Source: Candidatus Methylarchaceae archaeon HK01M (lineage in GTDB: Archaea > Thermoproteota > Nitrososphaeria > Nitrososphaerales > JACAEJ01). From it: a DNA stretch of 20,571 nucleotides. The stretch lies in contig JAKLZD010000132.1 in assembly GCA_024256245.1 (NCBI GenBank), forward strand, positions 1-20,571, written 5' to 3'. The notes beneath the pieces are model-generated. The model did no database searches, was not told the origin of the DNA, and worked only from the letters and a program-made list of their open reading frames with translations. Both the position numbers and the translations under genes were made by a program. Positions within the stretch are counted from its first letter, which is position 1. Each line of letters opens with the position of its first letter. This document shows, in pieces, positions 5,307 through 15,400 of the stretch.

Positions 5307-7496
5307 ATGAACCATCAAAACCATAATAAACATAGCCACCAAGACCATGCTCACCACATAGAAGAGTTCAAAAGAAGGCTTCGGCTATCCATTATACTTA
5401 CAATCCCCATTCTACTTCTTTCCGAAACAATCCAGACATGGTTTGGTTTTAGTCTAAAAATACCATTTCAGAAAGAGGTTTTATTCCTTCTATCCCTAAT
5501 TGTTTACCTTTACGGAGGCTGGCCTTTCTTAAAGGGGATAGTCCAGGAAGTAAAGACCCGCCAGCCAGGGATGATGACCCTTATAGGCACAGCCATATCC
5601 GTGGCCTTCTTCTATTCTGCAGGAACAGTCTTCCTCATAGTTGGGAAGGATTTCTTCTGGGAACTTGTAACTCTTATAGATGTAATGCTTCTTGGGCATT
5701 GGATAGAGGCTAAAAGCATTCTTGGAGCTTCGAGGGCATTGGAAGAGCTCGTCAAGATAATGCCTACAACAGCCCACCTTGTCAAAAACGGTGAAATTAC
5801 AGACGTCCCAGTTTCACAGTTAAAGACTGACCAAGTCGTTCTTGTTCGTCCTGGAGAAAAGATACCTTCCGATGGCCTTGTAATAGAGGGGAAATCCTTC
5901 GTCAATGAAGCCCTTTTGACAGGAGAATCGAAACCCGTTCATAAAGAGACAAAAGATAAAGTGATAGGTGGTGCAATAAACGGAGAAGGCGTTTTAAAGG
6001 TAAGAATAGAAAGGACAGGTGAAGAAACCTATTTATCACAGGTGATAAAACTTGTAAGACAAGCTCAAGAAAGTAGGTCTAGAACTCAAGATCTTGCAAA
6101 CAGAGCATCTGCCCTTCTTTTTTATGTTGCCCTTGGAGTGGGAATAGTGACCTACATAACATGGTTTCTTCTTTCAACACCCTCTTTTGCCCTTGAAAGA
6201 TCCGTTACAGTTCTCGTTATAGCCTGCCCTCATGCCCTCGGTCTAGCAATACCTCTTGTTGTCGCCCTATCTACTTCTATAACTGCAAAAAGCGGAATCC
6301 TAATCAGGGACAGAAGAGCCTTTGAGATGGTCAAGGATGTGAACGCTATCGTCTTTGACAAAACTGGGACGTTAACAGAAGGCAAGTTCGGAGTTAGTGA
6401 CGTAATCTCCTTGACGCCTGAAGATGAACTTTTAAAACTCACTTCAAGTGTCGAACTGAACTCGGAACATATAATCGCAACAGCTATCGTGGAATACACA
6501 AAGGAAAGAGGTATAGAGATTCCTCAAGTGAAGGAATTCAAGTCAATTCCCGGTAAAGGTGCCTATGGAAAAGTTGAAGGGAAAGAAGTCTATGTAGGAA
6601 GCCCAAACCTTCTGAAAGAAATGAAGATAAAGATAGAAGATCAGAGGATAAAGGAACTTCAGGAACGGGGCAAAACTGTTGTTTTTACTATGGCTGATGG
6701 TAGACTCATAGGTGCTTTCGGGCTTTCTGATAAGATAAGAAAGGAATCCTACGAAGCGGTCAGAAGATTAAAGGAGATAGGGTTAAAGGTCTACATGCTC
6801 ACAGGGGATGCTGAAGAGGTCGCCCGGTGGGTTGCGAAAGAACTTGGTATAGACGACTACTTTGCCCAAGTCTTGCCCGACGAGAAAGCAGAAAAGGTCA
6901 AGCTCTTGAAGGAAAAAGGCTATAAAGTTGCTATGGTTGGCGATGGCGTGAACGATGCTCCCGCTCTTGTTACGGCAGATGTTGGTATCGCCATAGGTGC
7001 TGGAACTGATGTAGCCATAGAAAGTGCAGATATAATCCTTGTGAAAAATGACCCTACTGACGTTTCAAAGGTTACTGACCTTTCACAGAAAACATACTCA
7101 AAGATGGTTCAGAATCTGTGGTGGGCATCGGGTTATAATATCTTCGCTATACCTCTAGCAGCTGGTATCTTGTATAATTTCGGAATAATCGTAAGTCCTG
7201 CGGTGGGGGCCTTGTTTATGTCCATGAGCACCGCCATAGTTGCCTTTAATAGCCAGACCTTGAGAAAGTACGAACCGAGTGTTGAAAAGTTTGTAGAGAA
7301 AAAGCATATAACCACCGACCCGGTTTGTGGAATGAAGGTGGAACCCGAAAAGGCTTACAGCAAGTTAAAATATGGGGGATACGTTATCTATTTCTGTTCA
7401 GAAGACTGCGAAGAGGAATTTAAGAAGAATCCTAAAAGATATCTATCAAAGATAATAAAGGAAGAACCTAAAAAACATGAACAACACCATCACTAA
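5307..7496 (+). CDS. copB: CopB-type copper-exporting P-type ATPase with C-terminal YHS domain
   Basis: A membrane P1B ATPase of 729 residues that pumps copper out of the cytoplasm. The N-terminus is His-rich (MNHQNHNKHSHQDHAHH) and has no CxxC heavy-metal domain, as usual for CopB. The order of motifs is: actuator TGES (about 204-207), the membrane metal site CPHALG (C307), phosphorylation site DKTGTLT (D351), nucleotide-binding segments, and GDGVNDAPAL. The CPH motif, instead of CPC, marks the P1B-3 (CopB) group. A YHS domain follows at about 671-715 (DPVCGMKVEPEKAY ... FCSEDCEEEF), with cysteines likely to bind metal, and the protein ends in EQHHH. No copper regulator or chaperone is next to it. 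Gene-poor flanks of 270 and 423 bases suggest an inserted accessory gene, possibly by lateral transfer; that is inference. I see no Shine-Dalgarno site before the start. Confidence 0.94.
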   Translation: MNHQNHNKHSHQDHAHHIEEFKRRLRLSIILTIPILLLSETIQTWFGFSLKIPFQKEVLFLLSLIVYLYGGWPFLKGIVQEVKTRQPGMMTLIGTAISVAFFYSAGTVFLIVGKDFFWELVTLIDVMLLGHWIEAKSILGASRALEELVKIMPTTAHLVKNGEITDVPVSQLKTDQVVLVRPGEKIPSDGLVIEGKSFVNEALLTGESKPVHKETKDKVIGGAINGEGVLKVRIERTGEETYLSQVIKLVRQAQESRSRTQDLANRASALLFYVALGVGIVTYITWFLLSTPSFALERSVTVLVIACPHALGLAIPLVVALSTSITAKSGILIRDRRAFEMVKDVNAIVFDKTGTLTEGKFGVSDVISLTPEDELLKLTSSVELNSEHIIATAIVEYTKERGIEIPQVKEFKSIPGKGAYGKVEGKEVYVGSPNLLKEMKIKIEDQRIKELQERGKTVVFTMADGRLIGAFGLSDKIRKESYEAVRRLKEIGLKVYMLTGDAEEVARWVAKELGIDDYFAQVLPDEKAEKVKLLKEKGYKVAMVGDGVNDAPALVTADVGIAIGAGTDVAIESADIILVKNDPTDVSKVTDLSQKTYSKMVQNLWWASGYNIFAIPLAAGILYNFGIIVSPAVGALFMSMSTAIVAFNSQTLRKYEPSVEKFVEKKHITTDPVCGMKVEPEKAYSKLKYGGYVIYFCSEDCEEEFKKNPKRYLSKIIKEEPKKHEQHHH

Positions 7497-7919
7497 GAAG
7501 GAGGATGCATTCTTGTACTTCAGTTGTTATATTTAATTTGGATATCAAAAAGGGGGCAGTCCATAAAATCACGATAGGCTGTAAAATGAACAAATATAGA
7601 AGAATCTCACAAACTGGTTTTTTGGTGTAGTTCAGATATCGTGATATCCTTATTTTACATTTATGTTTTTAGTAACTTCCCAAAAAATATACAGTGGATC
7701 TTTGTAGGTAAGATTTGACTCGAATCGTTCAAAGAGTCTTTTCAATAGTAAAAGATACATAGTTGTTGGTTATAAAAGTAGACACTCTCTCTACTAGCTA
7801 ATTATAAGGAAAAGAAGAAAGAGTAATGAAGGTTCCAAAAAAAACTCTATGAACTATACTATGAATCGAGCATATTATACATAAAGGTGAGAAGATCATA
7901 AAAGTATCAAGTGATGTAG
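7497..7919. other. 423-base stretch without a recognised gene
   Basis: AT-rich spacer between the copper ATPase and a small zinc-ribbon gene. Visible items are a double GATATC (7635-7640 and 7643-7648), a good TATA-like TTATAAAAG (7770-7778) with no ORF at the matching distance, and TATTATACATAAAG (7873-7886), which fits as the promoter of the gene at 7920. I found no coding region or structured RNA that I can support. Confidence 0.5.
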
Positions 7920-8111
7920 ATGTATCTGGTAGTAGGATGCCCAGACTGTAGACAATTTCAACTCACCATCGCGCGCAAAAGATTCACATGCAAGTATTGC
8001 AGGAAGAATATAAAGGTATCAAAGCTAAACGTACACTACTCCTCAGATAGGCATGATGAAGCCTTAAATGCATTATATCGATTGAAGAAGGAGGAATTAT
8101 CTAAAGTGTAA
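7920..8111 (+). CDS. Small zinc-ribbon protein, DUF1922-like
   Basis: A 63-residue protein with two CxxC pairs (C7/C10 in GCPDCR and C24/C27 in TCKYCR) followed by a basic strand and a helical tail (HDEALNALYRLKKEE). The layout, MYLV plus two knuckles, then VSKLNV and a helix, resembles the DUF1922 family of small archaeal zinc ribbons known from methanogens; function unknown. An AGTGAT (7910-7915) 4 bases before the ATG supports both the start and the reality of the gene. It could bind nucleic acid or be a subunit of a larger complex; the sequence does not decide. Confidence 0.7.
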   Translation: MYLVVGCPDCRQFQLTIARKRFTCKYCRKNIKVSKLNVHYSSDRHDEALNALYRLKKEELSKV

Positions 8112-8200
8112 TTGGATTAAGAGATTACATCATAAAGGAATGATTGGATTGAGATTTAACATTTAGGGCGCAAACCTCTTACTATCCCATAAATAATGTT

Positions 8201-8234
8201 TTACGCGTAAGTATGAGAAATTAGATACGTATCT
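8201..8234. promoter_or_regulatory. Two perfect palindromes upstream of the DUF5679-like gene
   Basis: TTACGCGTAA (8201-8210) and AGATACGTATCT (8223-8234) are perfect palindromes of 10 and 12 bases, 12 bases apart, about 50-80 bases before the start at 8283. The placement suits operator sites. Their sequences differ, so they would not bind the same protein in an obvious way. Confidence 0.35.
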
Positions 8235-8282
8235 TTTTATGTGTGAGTAGATGAGTCGTGAGTGTTTAATGAGTGGATAAAG

Positions 8283-8480
8283 ATGGTTCAAGCATTTTGT
8301 GTAAAGTGTAGGACGAAAAGGGAAATCAAGAATCCTAAACAAGTGATTTTGAAGAACAATAGGCCAGCTGTTAAGGGTACATGTTCTGTATGTGGGAGTA
8401 CAGTCTACAGAATGGGTAGATATAGTAAAAAGAAGAAAACTCTGAAAGCAAAATTGGGACTGCTTAAATTGTTCTTTTAA
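8283..8480 (+). CDS. DUF5679-like zinc-ribbon protein
   Basis: A 65-residue basic protein with CVKC (C6, C9), the segment REIKNPKQVILKNNRPAVKG, then CSVCG (C34, C37) and a lysine-rich tail. It closely resembles the small archaeal DUF5679 proteins, which start MVQAYCVKCR; for that reason I start at the ATG at 8283 and not at the GTG at 8262, and an AGTGGAT lies a few bases before it. Related knuckles also occur at the ends of some topoisomerase-type proteins. The function is unknown; nucleic-acid binding is plausible given the charge. The C-terminal KKKKTLKAKLGLLKLFF is longer and more hydrophobic than I would expect for the family. Confidence 0.78.
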   Translation: MVQAFCVKCRTKREIKNPKQVILKNNRPAVKGTCSVCGSTVYRMGRYSKKKKTLKAKLGLLKLFF

Positions 8481-8808
8481 TCTAACGCTCTAATTTTGTA
8501 TTTCGCCCTACATCTATCCTTTGAGTGGCTGTATTAGTATAGAGATGACTTTAGATAAACATCAATCCTATAGTAATTTCGAAGGGCAGTCAGATTTTAT
8601 TCAATAAATAGTTTCGATCTTCTATGCAAGTCAGATAGGGTCGATCAGGGTGTAAGTTGCGTTTTATTAATTTATGCTTTAAGGCAAAGATCTGAAACCG
8701 TGCCCTTTGTAATGTAAAGATTTAAATATAACAAGCCAATGCTATTGTTTAGTGTTCCTGCCTATTTTACGTCACAAGTAGTATATATACTCTAATTGGG
8801 TGATTATA
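8481..8808. other. Intergenic region with promoters for the RNA polymerase operon
   Basis: About 330 bases without a gene. Two TATA-like elements are visible: TTTAAATATAA (8721-8731), predicting a start near 8755, and GTATATATAC (8781-8790), predicting a start almost at the rpoH ATG (leaderless). A GGTGAT (8799-8804) 4 bases before the ATG favours a transcript with a leader, so the first box may be the main one. I see nothing supportable in 8481-8700. Confidence 0.5.
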
Positions 8809-9069
8809 ATGAAGAAGAATTCTGAAGGAGAAATACGTGTAAAAGTGACTGAGCATATACTTGTACCCAGGCATGAAGTGTTAGCACCTGAAGAAATAGA
8901 AGAAGTTCTTAAAAGATATAATGCTAAGATAGACCAATTCCCTTATATCTTGAGCACCGATCCAGTCGTCAAGGAGATAGGGGCCAAGCCTGGTGATCTG
9001 ATAAAGATTATAAGGAAGAGTGCAACAGCAGGAGAAACCATTTTTTTCCGTTATGTGGTGGAGGAGTAA
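8809..9069 (+). CDS. rpoH: DNA-directed RNA polymerase subunit H (Rpo5)
   Basis: Small RNA polymerase subunit, equivalent to the C-terminal domain of eukaryotic Rpb5, part of the lower jaw of the enzyme. The 86 residues show the family core: HILVPRHEVLAPEEIEEVL near the N-terminus, then YILSTDPVVKEIGAKPGD and IIRKSATAGETIFFRYVVE at the end. I start at the ATG at 8809, 4 bases after GGTGAT; a GTG at 8800 would add three residues. It is the first gene of the operon; the rpoB start follows its stop after two bases. Confidence 0.96.
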   Translation: MKKNSEGEIRVKVTEHILVPRHEVLAPEEIEEVLKRYNAKIDQFPYILSTDPVVKEIGAKPGDLIKIIRKSATAGETIFFRYVVEE

Positions 9070-9071
9070 CT

Positions 9072-12000
9072 ATGGAAATGTCTAAAGAATACGATCCTTG
9101 GGTTATACTGCGAGATATAGTTGAGAGAGAGGGGGTTGCTCGTCAGCACCTGAACTCATATAATGAATTTGTCCAGAAAGACATCCAGAATGTAATCGAT
9201 GATGTTGGGGAAGTGGAGATCGAAGCAATAGGGGGTCCTTATAAGGTAAAGTTTGGTAGAGTTTCCATCGGATCGCCTAGGGTTGTGGAGATTGACGGCT
9301 CCGTTAGTAACATTCTACCGAAAGAGGCTAGATTGCGCGATCTTACTTACACTTCGCCGGTACACTTGGAGATGAGCATAGTAGAGGATGGTTCCATTCG
9401 AGAGTTTCAAAGCCATTATATCGGAGACCTACCGATTATGGTAAGGTCCTCTTTATGCCCCCTTCACAGAATGAGTAGAGAGGATTTAATCCGAGTCGGC
9501 GAAGATCCAGATGACCCTGGAGGTTACTTCATTATCAATGGTTCTGAGAGAGTCATAGTTGGGCTTGAGGACCTTATCCCCAATAAGATCTTAGTAGATT
9601 ATGAGACAAGTGGAAGTGCCTCCTTATACAAGGCTAAGGTCTACTCATCGATAGTCGGTTATCGAGCGAAGCTTGAAATAACACTGAAGCGAGATGGCGC
9701 TCTTTACATCAAGGTTCCAACGTCTCCCGTCGAACTTCCCTTCATAATAATAATGAGAGCTCTAGGACTTCAATCTGATAAAGAGATAGCTGAGATAGTA
9801 TCACTTAAACCAGAGGTTCAGAATTTCCTAGATGTATCTTTTGACAAGGCAAGTAATATAATGACGCCAGAGTTAGCCTTGACCTACATAGGCAATAGAA
9901 TCGCGTATGGGATGCTTGATGAATTTAGGATAAGGAGGGCACAATCATTACTCGATTGGAGTCTTCTGCCACATTTGGGCAGATCGTCAGAAGATCGTAT
10001 AAGTAAGGCCATATTCCTGGGTGAAGCTGTATCTAAGCTTTTTGAACTGAAGCTTGGGTGGATAGAAATAGACGATAGAGACCATTATGGCAACAAAGTC
10101 ATCAAATTCGCTGGGGAGATGATAGCGGATCTATTCAGAACTGCATTTCGTAATATGGTAAGGGATATGAAGTATCAGCTTGAGAAGATGGGTCAGAGGC
10201 GTGGCATCAATGCGGTTGGGGCTGCGATAAGACCTGGTATAATCACAGACAAATTACGTAACTCCACAGCAACGGGCAATTGGGGTAGGGGTAAAGTTGG
10301 GGTTACCCAACTTCTTGATAGAACGAACTACCTCTCTACTATAAGCCATCTAAGGCGCATCCAGTCCCCTTTGAGCAGAAGCCAGCCGAATTATGAGGCC
10401 AGGGACCTTCATGGAACTCACTTTGGCAGAATCTGCCCCAACGAAACTCCAGAGGGATCTAACTGTGGTCTTGTCAAAAATCTTGCTCTCTCAACCATAA
10501 TCTCTGTCAGCGCCCCAGAGTCTGATATCTTAGAAAAATTATCGGAGCTAGGGGTAAAGCCTGTTCCAGAAAGTAGTGCAGACCTAAGAAGGGATGGATG
10601 CAAAGTCTTCTTAGAAGGTCGTTTAATAGGTTACGTGGAGGATGGCGAATCTTTTGCATCAGATTTCAGGAAGCTACGTAGGAAGGGGTTGATAAATCCA
10701 GACGCTAGTGTCTATCTTTACGTACCGAAGGACCCAAGAGGAACTAAAAGAGTTTACATGTCTGTGCGCTCTGGACGAGTTATGAGGCCCCTAATTGTAG
10801 TGGAAGATGGGAAACCGCTTTTGAACAATAAGATAATAGAAAGTGTATCAAAATATGAGCTCACTTGGCGTAATCTACTAGAACATGGTGTGATAGAGCT
10901 GATCGATGCGAACGAAGAAGAGAACTGTCTTGTGGCTATCGATGCAAACTCTCTGACCGAGAAGCACACTCACCTCGAATTGATACCTTCCGCTATATTT
11001 GGAGTTGCAAGCTCTATAATACCATATCCTGAGCATAACCAATCACCACGAAATACATACGAATCCGCCATGGCTAAACAGTCGTTAGGTTTCTCATTAC
11101 CTACTTTTCCCTTCTCTACTTATGTGAGGAGCCATCTGCTAGCATTCCCTCAAAAACCTCTAGTTGAGACGCGTTCATCATCTTTAATAAAATATGACGA
11201 GAGACCTACAGGACAGAACTGTATCGTCGCCGTGCTATCTTATGAAGGATATAACATAGAAGATGCTATAGTCATGAACAAGTCTTCTGTGGATAGAGGA
11301 CTCGCACGCACATTCTTTTATAGACTTTACGAGGCTGAAGCCAAACAATATCTGGGTGGCATGAAAGATGAATTCACGATACCTTCATCAGATACCAATG
11401 TAAGAGGATATCGTGGTGAGAAGTACTACCGTCTTTTAGAATCTGATGGCGTGGTTATGCATGAAGCTAATGTATATGGTGGGGATGTAGTCATAGGGCG
11501 GACCAGCCCGCCTAGGTTTATGGAAGAATATAGAGAGTTCGAGATAAAGGGCCCATATAGGCGAGATACTTCTGTAGCGGTAAGACCCTCGGAATCAGGG
11601 GTAGTAGACAGTGTATTCCTTACCGAGAGCGTGGATGGTGGCAAGATGTTTAAGATAAGGGTTAGGGATATGAGAGTCCCTGAGATAGGAGATAAATTCG
11701 CCTCTAGACACGGGCAGAAGGGCGTGATAGGCCTCTTAGTAAATCAAGAAGATATGCCCTATACCAAAGATGGAATCGTTCCCGATATCATCATAAATCC
11801 ACATGCCTTCCCATCAAGAATGACCGTCGGTCAGTTCATTGAATCTATCACGGGAAAAGTAGCCGCGATAAAAGGTGTTTCTGTTGATGGTACCGCATTT
11901 ATTGGAGAAAAGACTGAGAAAGTAGGGAAGATATTGACTGAAGCAGGTTTTCAACCATTAGGGATGGAGGTAATGTATGATGGAAAGACCGGTAAGCAAT

Positions 12001-12425
12001 ATAAAACGAATATCTTTATTGGTGTAGTATTCTATCAAAAACTTCATCATATGGTTGCAGATAAAATTCATGCCAGGGCAAGAGGGCAAGTGCAGATGCT
12101 TACAAAGCAACCTACCGAAGGTAGAGCAAGAGGTGGTGGGTTAAGGTTCGGGGAGATGGAAAGGGACTGCTTGATAGCCTATGGCGCATCAATGGTTCTT
12201 AAGGATAGGCTACTCGATGAATCTGATAGAACCGAGCTTCATGTCTGTGAGAGATGTGGTCTGATAGCATATTATGATACAAGGCAGAGGAAATATGTAT
12301 GTAGGGTCTGTGGCGAATCGGCAGAGATATCGACGGTTGCAGTCGCATACGCATTTAAGCTTCTATTGCAAGAAATGATAAGTCTAAACATCGTGCCTAA
12401 GTTAATCTTAAAAGGTAAAGTTTGA
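9072..12425 (+). CDS. rpoB: DNA-directed RNA polymerase subunit B (unsplit Rpo2)
   Basis: Second-largest catalytic subunit, 1117 residues, in one piece, in contrast to the B'/B'' split of many methanogens. Landmarks in order: protrusion/lobe with SSLCPLHRMSREDL, the fork region GRGKVGVTQLLDRTNYLSTI and HFGRICPNETPEGSNCGLVK, HNQSPRNTYESAMAKQSLG, the hybrid-binding SYEGYNIEDAIVMNKSS, GDKFASRHGQKGVIG near the active centre, and the C-terminal clamp zinc site (C1059, C1062, C1077, C1080). A GGAG-rich site before the ATG at 9072 supports the start; an ATG at 9078 is an alternative. The stop overlaps the upstream reading of rpoA, so translation is coupled. Confidence 0.98.
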   Translation: MEMSKEYDPWVILRDIVEREGVARQHLNSYNEFVQKDIQNVIDDVGEVEIEAIGGPYKVKFGRVSIGSPRVVEIDGSVSNILPKEARLRDLTYTSPVHLEMSIVEDGSIREFQSHYIGDLPIMVRSSLCPLHRMSREDLIRVGEDPDDPGGYFIINGSERVIVGLEDLIPNKILVDYETSGSASLYKAKVYSSIVGYRAKLEITLKRDGALYIKVPTSPVELPFIIIMRALGLQSDKEIAEIVSLKPEVQNFLDVSFDKASNIMTPELALTYIGNRIAYGMLDEFRIRRAQSLLDWSLLPHLGRSSEDRISKAIFLGEAVSKLFELKLGWIEIDDRDHYGNKVIKFAGEMIADLFRTAFRNMVRDMKYQLEKMGQRRGINAVGAAIRPGIITDKLRNSTATGNWGRGKVGVTQLLDRTNYLSTISHLRRIQSPLSRSQPNYEARDLHGTHFGRICPNETPEGSNCGLVKNLALSTIISVSAPESDILEKLSELGVKPVPESSADLRRDGCKVFLEGRLIGYVEDGESFASDFRKLRRKGLINPDASVYLYVPKDPRGTKRVYMSVRSGRVMRPLIVVEDGKPLLNNKIIESVSKYELTWRNLLEHGVIELIDANEEENCLVAIDANSLTEKHTHLELIPSAIFGVASSIIPYPEHNQSPRNTYESAMAKQSLGFSLPTFPFSTYVRSHLLAFPQKPLVETRSSSLIKYDERPTGQNCIVAVLSYEGYNIEDAIVMNKSSVDRGLARTFFYRLYEAEAKQYLGGMKDEFTIPSSDTNVRGYRGEKYYRLLESDGVVMHEANVYGGDVVIGRTSPPRFMEEYREFEIKGPYRRDTSVAVRPSESGVVDSVFLTESVDGGKMFKIRVRDMRVPEIGDKFASRHGQKGVIGLLVNQEDMPYTKDGIVPDIIINPHAFPSRMTVGQFIESITGKVAAIKGVSVDGTAFIGEKTEKVGKILTEAGFQPLGMEVMYDGKTGKQYKTNIFIGVVFYQKLHHMVADKIHARARGQVQMLTKQPTEGRARGGGLRFGEMERDCLIAYGASMVLKDRLLDESDRTELHVCERCGLIAYYDTRQRKYVCRVCGESAEISTVAVAYAFKLLLQEMISLNIVPKLILKGKV

Positions 12426-12436
12426 GGGATTGGATA

Positions 12437-15400
12437 ATGTATCTCGAAGAATCCGTTAAAACTATAGATTCCATCAAATTTACAGTCTTCTCCCCAAACC
12501 AGATCAGAAAATACTCTGTTGCTGAAATAACTACCCCTGAAACTTACGATGAAGATGGAATACCAATTCAAGGTGGACTCATGGATAACAGACTTGGAAC
12601 ATTAGAACCCGGCCAAAAATGCGCTACTTGTGGAAATACTACTGCAAGATGTCCAGGCCATTATGGCCATATAGAACTGGCCGAGCCGGTGTTACATATA
12701 GCCTTTGTTAAAGTCATTTATAAACTACTTCTTTCGATCTGCCGAGTTTGTGGCCGGCTCCTAATCTCTGAGGCTGAACTAGAAAGCTATAGGAAAAGAT
12801 TCACCAATGAATGCACTTTTACGCCAAAATGTAAAGAAGAGATCCCAAAGGAGATGATGGCTAAGGCGAAGAAAATCAAAATCTGTCCCCACTGCGGTAA
12901 ACAGCAATATGAGATAGAGTTCACAAAGCCTACCATCTTCCATGAAATAACAGAAGAGGGTGGGGCGATAAGGTTGTTACCTATAGCTATAAGAGAGAGG
13001 TTCGAAAGAATTCCTGATATTGATCTTAAGCTTTTAGGTTTCGATCCAAGATCAGCGAGGCCAGAATGGTTCATATTACAGGTCTTACCTGTTCCCCCAC
13101 TTTCTGTTAGACCATCTATTACTCTCGAATCTGGGATAAGGTCTGAGGACGATCTGACTCATAAACTCGTCGATATATTAAGGGTAAACCAAAGAGTTAG
13201 AGAGAGTAAGGCATCGGGTACTCCTCCTTTGATCGTTCAAGATTTGGTAGACTTACTCCAATACCATGTGACTACTTACTTCGACAACGAGGTCTCTGGA
13301 ATACCACAAGCCCACCATAGATCAGGCCGTCCTTTGAAGACTATCAGCCAACGTCTTAAGGGAAAGGAAGGTCGTTTCAGGGGTAGTTTATCGGGCAAGC
13401 GTGTCGACTTCTCCAGCAGGACTGTCATCTCACCAGACCCAAGCCTAGACATCTCTGAAGTTGGAGTACCTCTTGAAGTAGCCAAGAAGGTGACTGTTGC
13501 AGAAAAAGTCTCCTCTTGGAACCAAGGGTTCTTGAAGAACTTGGTCATTAATGGGCCCTCTAAGTATCCAGGGGCAAATTATATAATCCGTCCTGATGGG
13601 GTGAAGATAAGGCTCGATTACGTTAGTGATAAGGAGACTTTTGCCAATACACTCGCCCCAGGCTTTGTAGTTGAGAGGCATCTAATGAATGGGGATATAG
13701 TGATCTTCAATAGACAACCTTCATTGCACAGGATGTCTATCATGGCTCATTACGTTAAGGTGCTACCTTTTAGGACTTTTCGACTACATCCAGCTGTCTG
13801 CCCACCTTATAACGCAGACTTTGATGGGGATGAGATGAATCTACATGTGCCCCAAAGTGAAGAGGCAAGATCAGAAGCCTTAACTTTGATGAAAGTTCAG
13901 CAACAGATATTATCCCCAAGGTATGGTGGCCCAATAATAGGTGCTATAAGGGATTTCATCACTGCTGCCTACCTATTAACTAAGCCAGAGACACTCCTAA
14001 TAAAAGAAGAGTTCTCCAATTTGGCTCTTGCAGGCGGATATAATGGGCCTCTGCCTAAACCAGAGATCAATGAGCCGAGAGAGCTTTACACGGGTATACA
14101 ACTGTTCTCCTTGTTTTTGCCTAAAGATTTCAACTATACCATGACCTCTAAATGGACTAAAAGCTCGGGAAAAGGTGCATCTGTCAGAGATATAATGATC
14201 AAGGACGGTAAATTACTCAGTGGTTCAATAGATAGGGCTGCTATTGGAGCCGAAGAACCTGATAGCGTTCTCCATAGGATAGCTAAAGACTATGGTATTG
14301 ATGTAGCTCGTAATTTCTTGAACTCGATACTTTCTATCCTTAAGTCTTTCATCACAAAGTATGGCTTCTCCTATGGTTACGATGGATTGATACTTGATGA
14401 AGAAGCTAAGAAGATGATAGATAATGAAATTAAGAATTCTTATAGAAAAATTAAAGAATCCATCGACCAATTCAATCAAGGAACGCTCAAAACAGTTCGT
14501 GGACTCTCTCTAGAAGAGACTCTTGAATTTTATATCGTAAATGAATTGGCAGGGGCCAGAGATCGTGTGGGACGGACCGCTGACAAGGCCTTTCCTCTAG
14601 ATAATAGTGGTGTGGTAATGGCTAGAACTGGCGCTAGAGGCTCGAGCTTGAATATTGGACAGATGACCGCTGCATTAGGGCAGCAATCTGTGAGGGGAAA
14701 GCGTATAGAAAAGGGTTACCATGGTCGGGCTCTATCTCATTTTTCACTTTGGGATCGAACACCAGATGCAAAGGGATTTATTCGATCCAATTATAGGGAT
14801 GGGTTGAATCCAACTGAATTTTTCTTCCATGCTATAGGCGGGCGTGAAGGGTTGGTAGATACAGCTGTAAGAACTCAACAAAGCGGCTACATGCAGAGGC
14901 GTCTTATAAATGCTCTTGAACATTTAAAGGTAGAATACGACTTAACTGTTAGAGACCCCTTTGGCAACATTGTTGAGTTCTTGTATGGCGAAGACGGTGT
15001 CGATCCAGCCAAGAGTGACCATGGAAAAGCTGTGAATGTGGAACACTTAGTCGAAATTGAGGCGTTGGTCAATAAGAGCGAAAAACCAGTAGAAGAAAAA
15101 CAATTGGAAAAGATTGTAAATAAATACGAAGGGCAACTCAACATCAAACTAATCCAAGACCTAAAGGCTTCTTTACTTAAGATTCCTTTAAACGTTTCAG
15201 GAAACAAGAATGTTTGCAGAAAAGTTGTGGAGCAATTAGATAGGGCAACCATCGAACCTGGAGAGGCTTGTGGAGTAGTCGCTGCGCAATCTATAGGTGA
15301 GCCAGGTACACAGATGACTTTGAGGACGTTCCATTTTGCAGGTGTAAAGGAGAGGGATGTCACATTGGGCTTACCTAGGCTTATCGAGCTCGTTGATGCA

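Noticed and set aside
8481..8700. Possible C/D box small RNA
   Set aside because: A GATGAC and a CTGA are present, but not with proper C and D box sequence or spacing.
14887..15363. 158-residue minus-strand ORF
   Set aside because: It is a shadow of rpoA, whose motifs are clear on the other strand.
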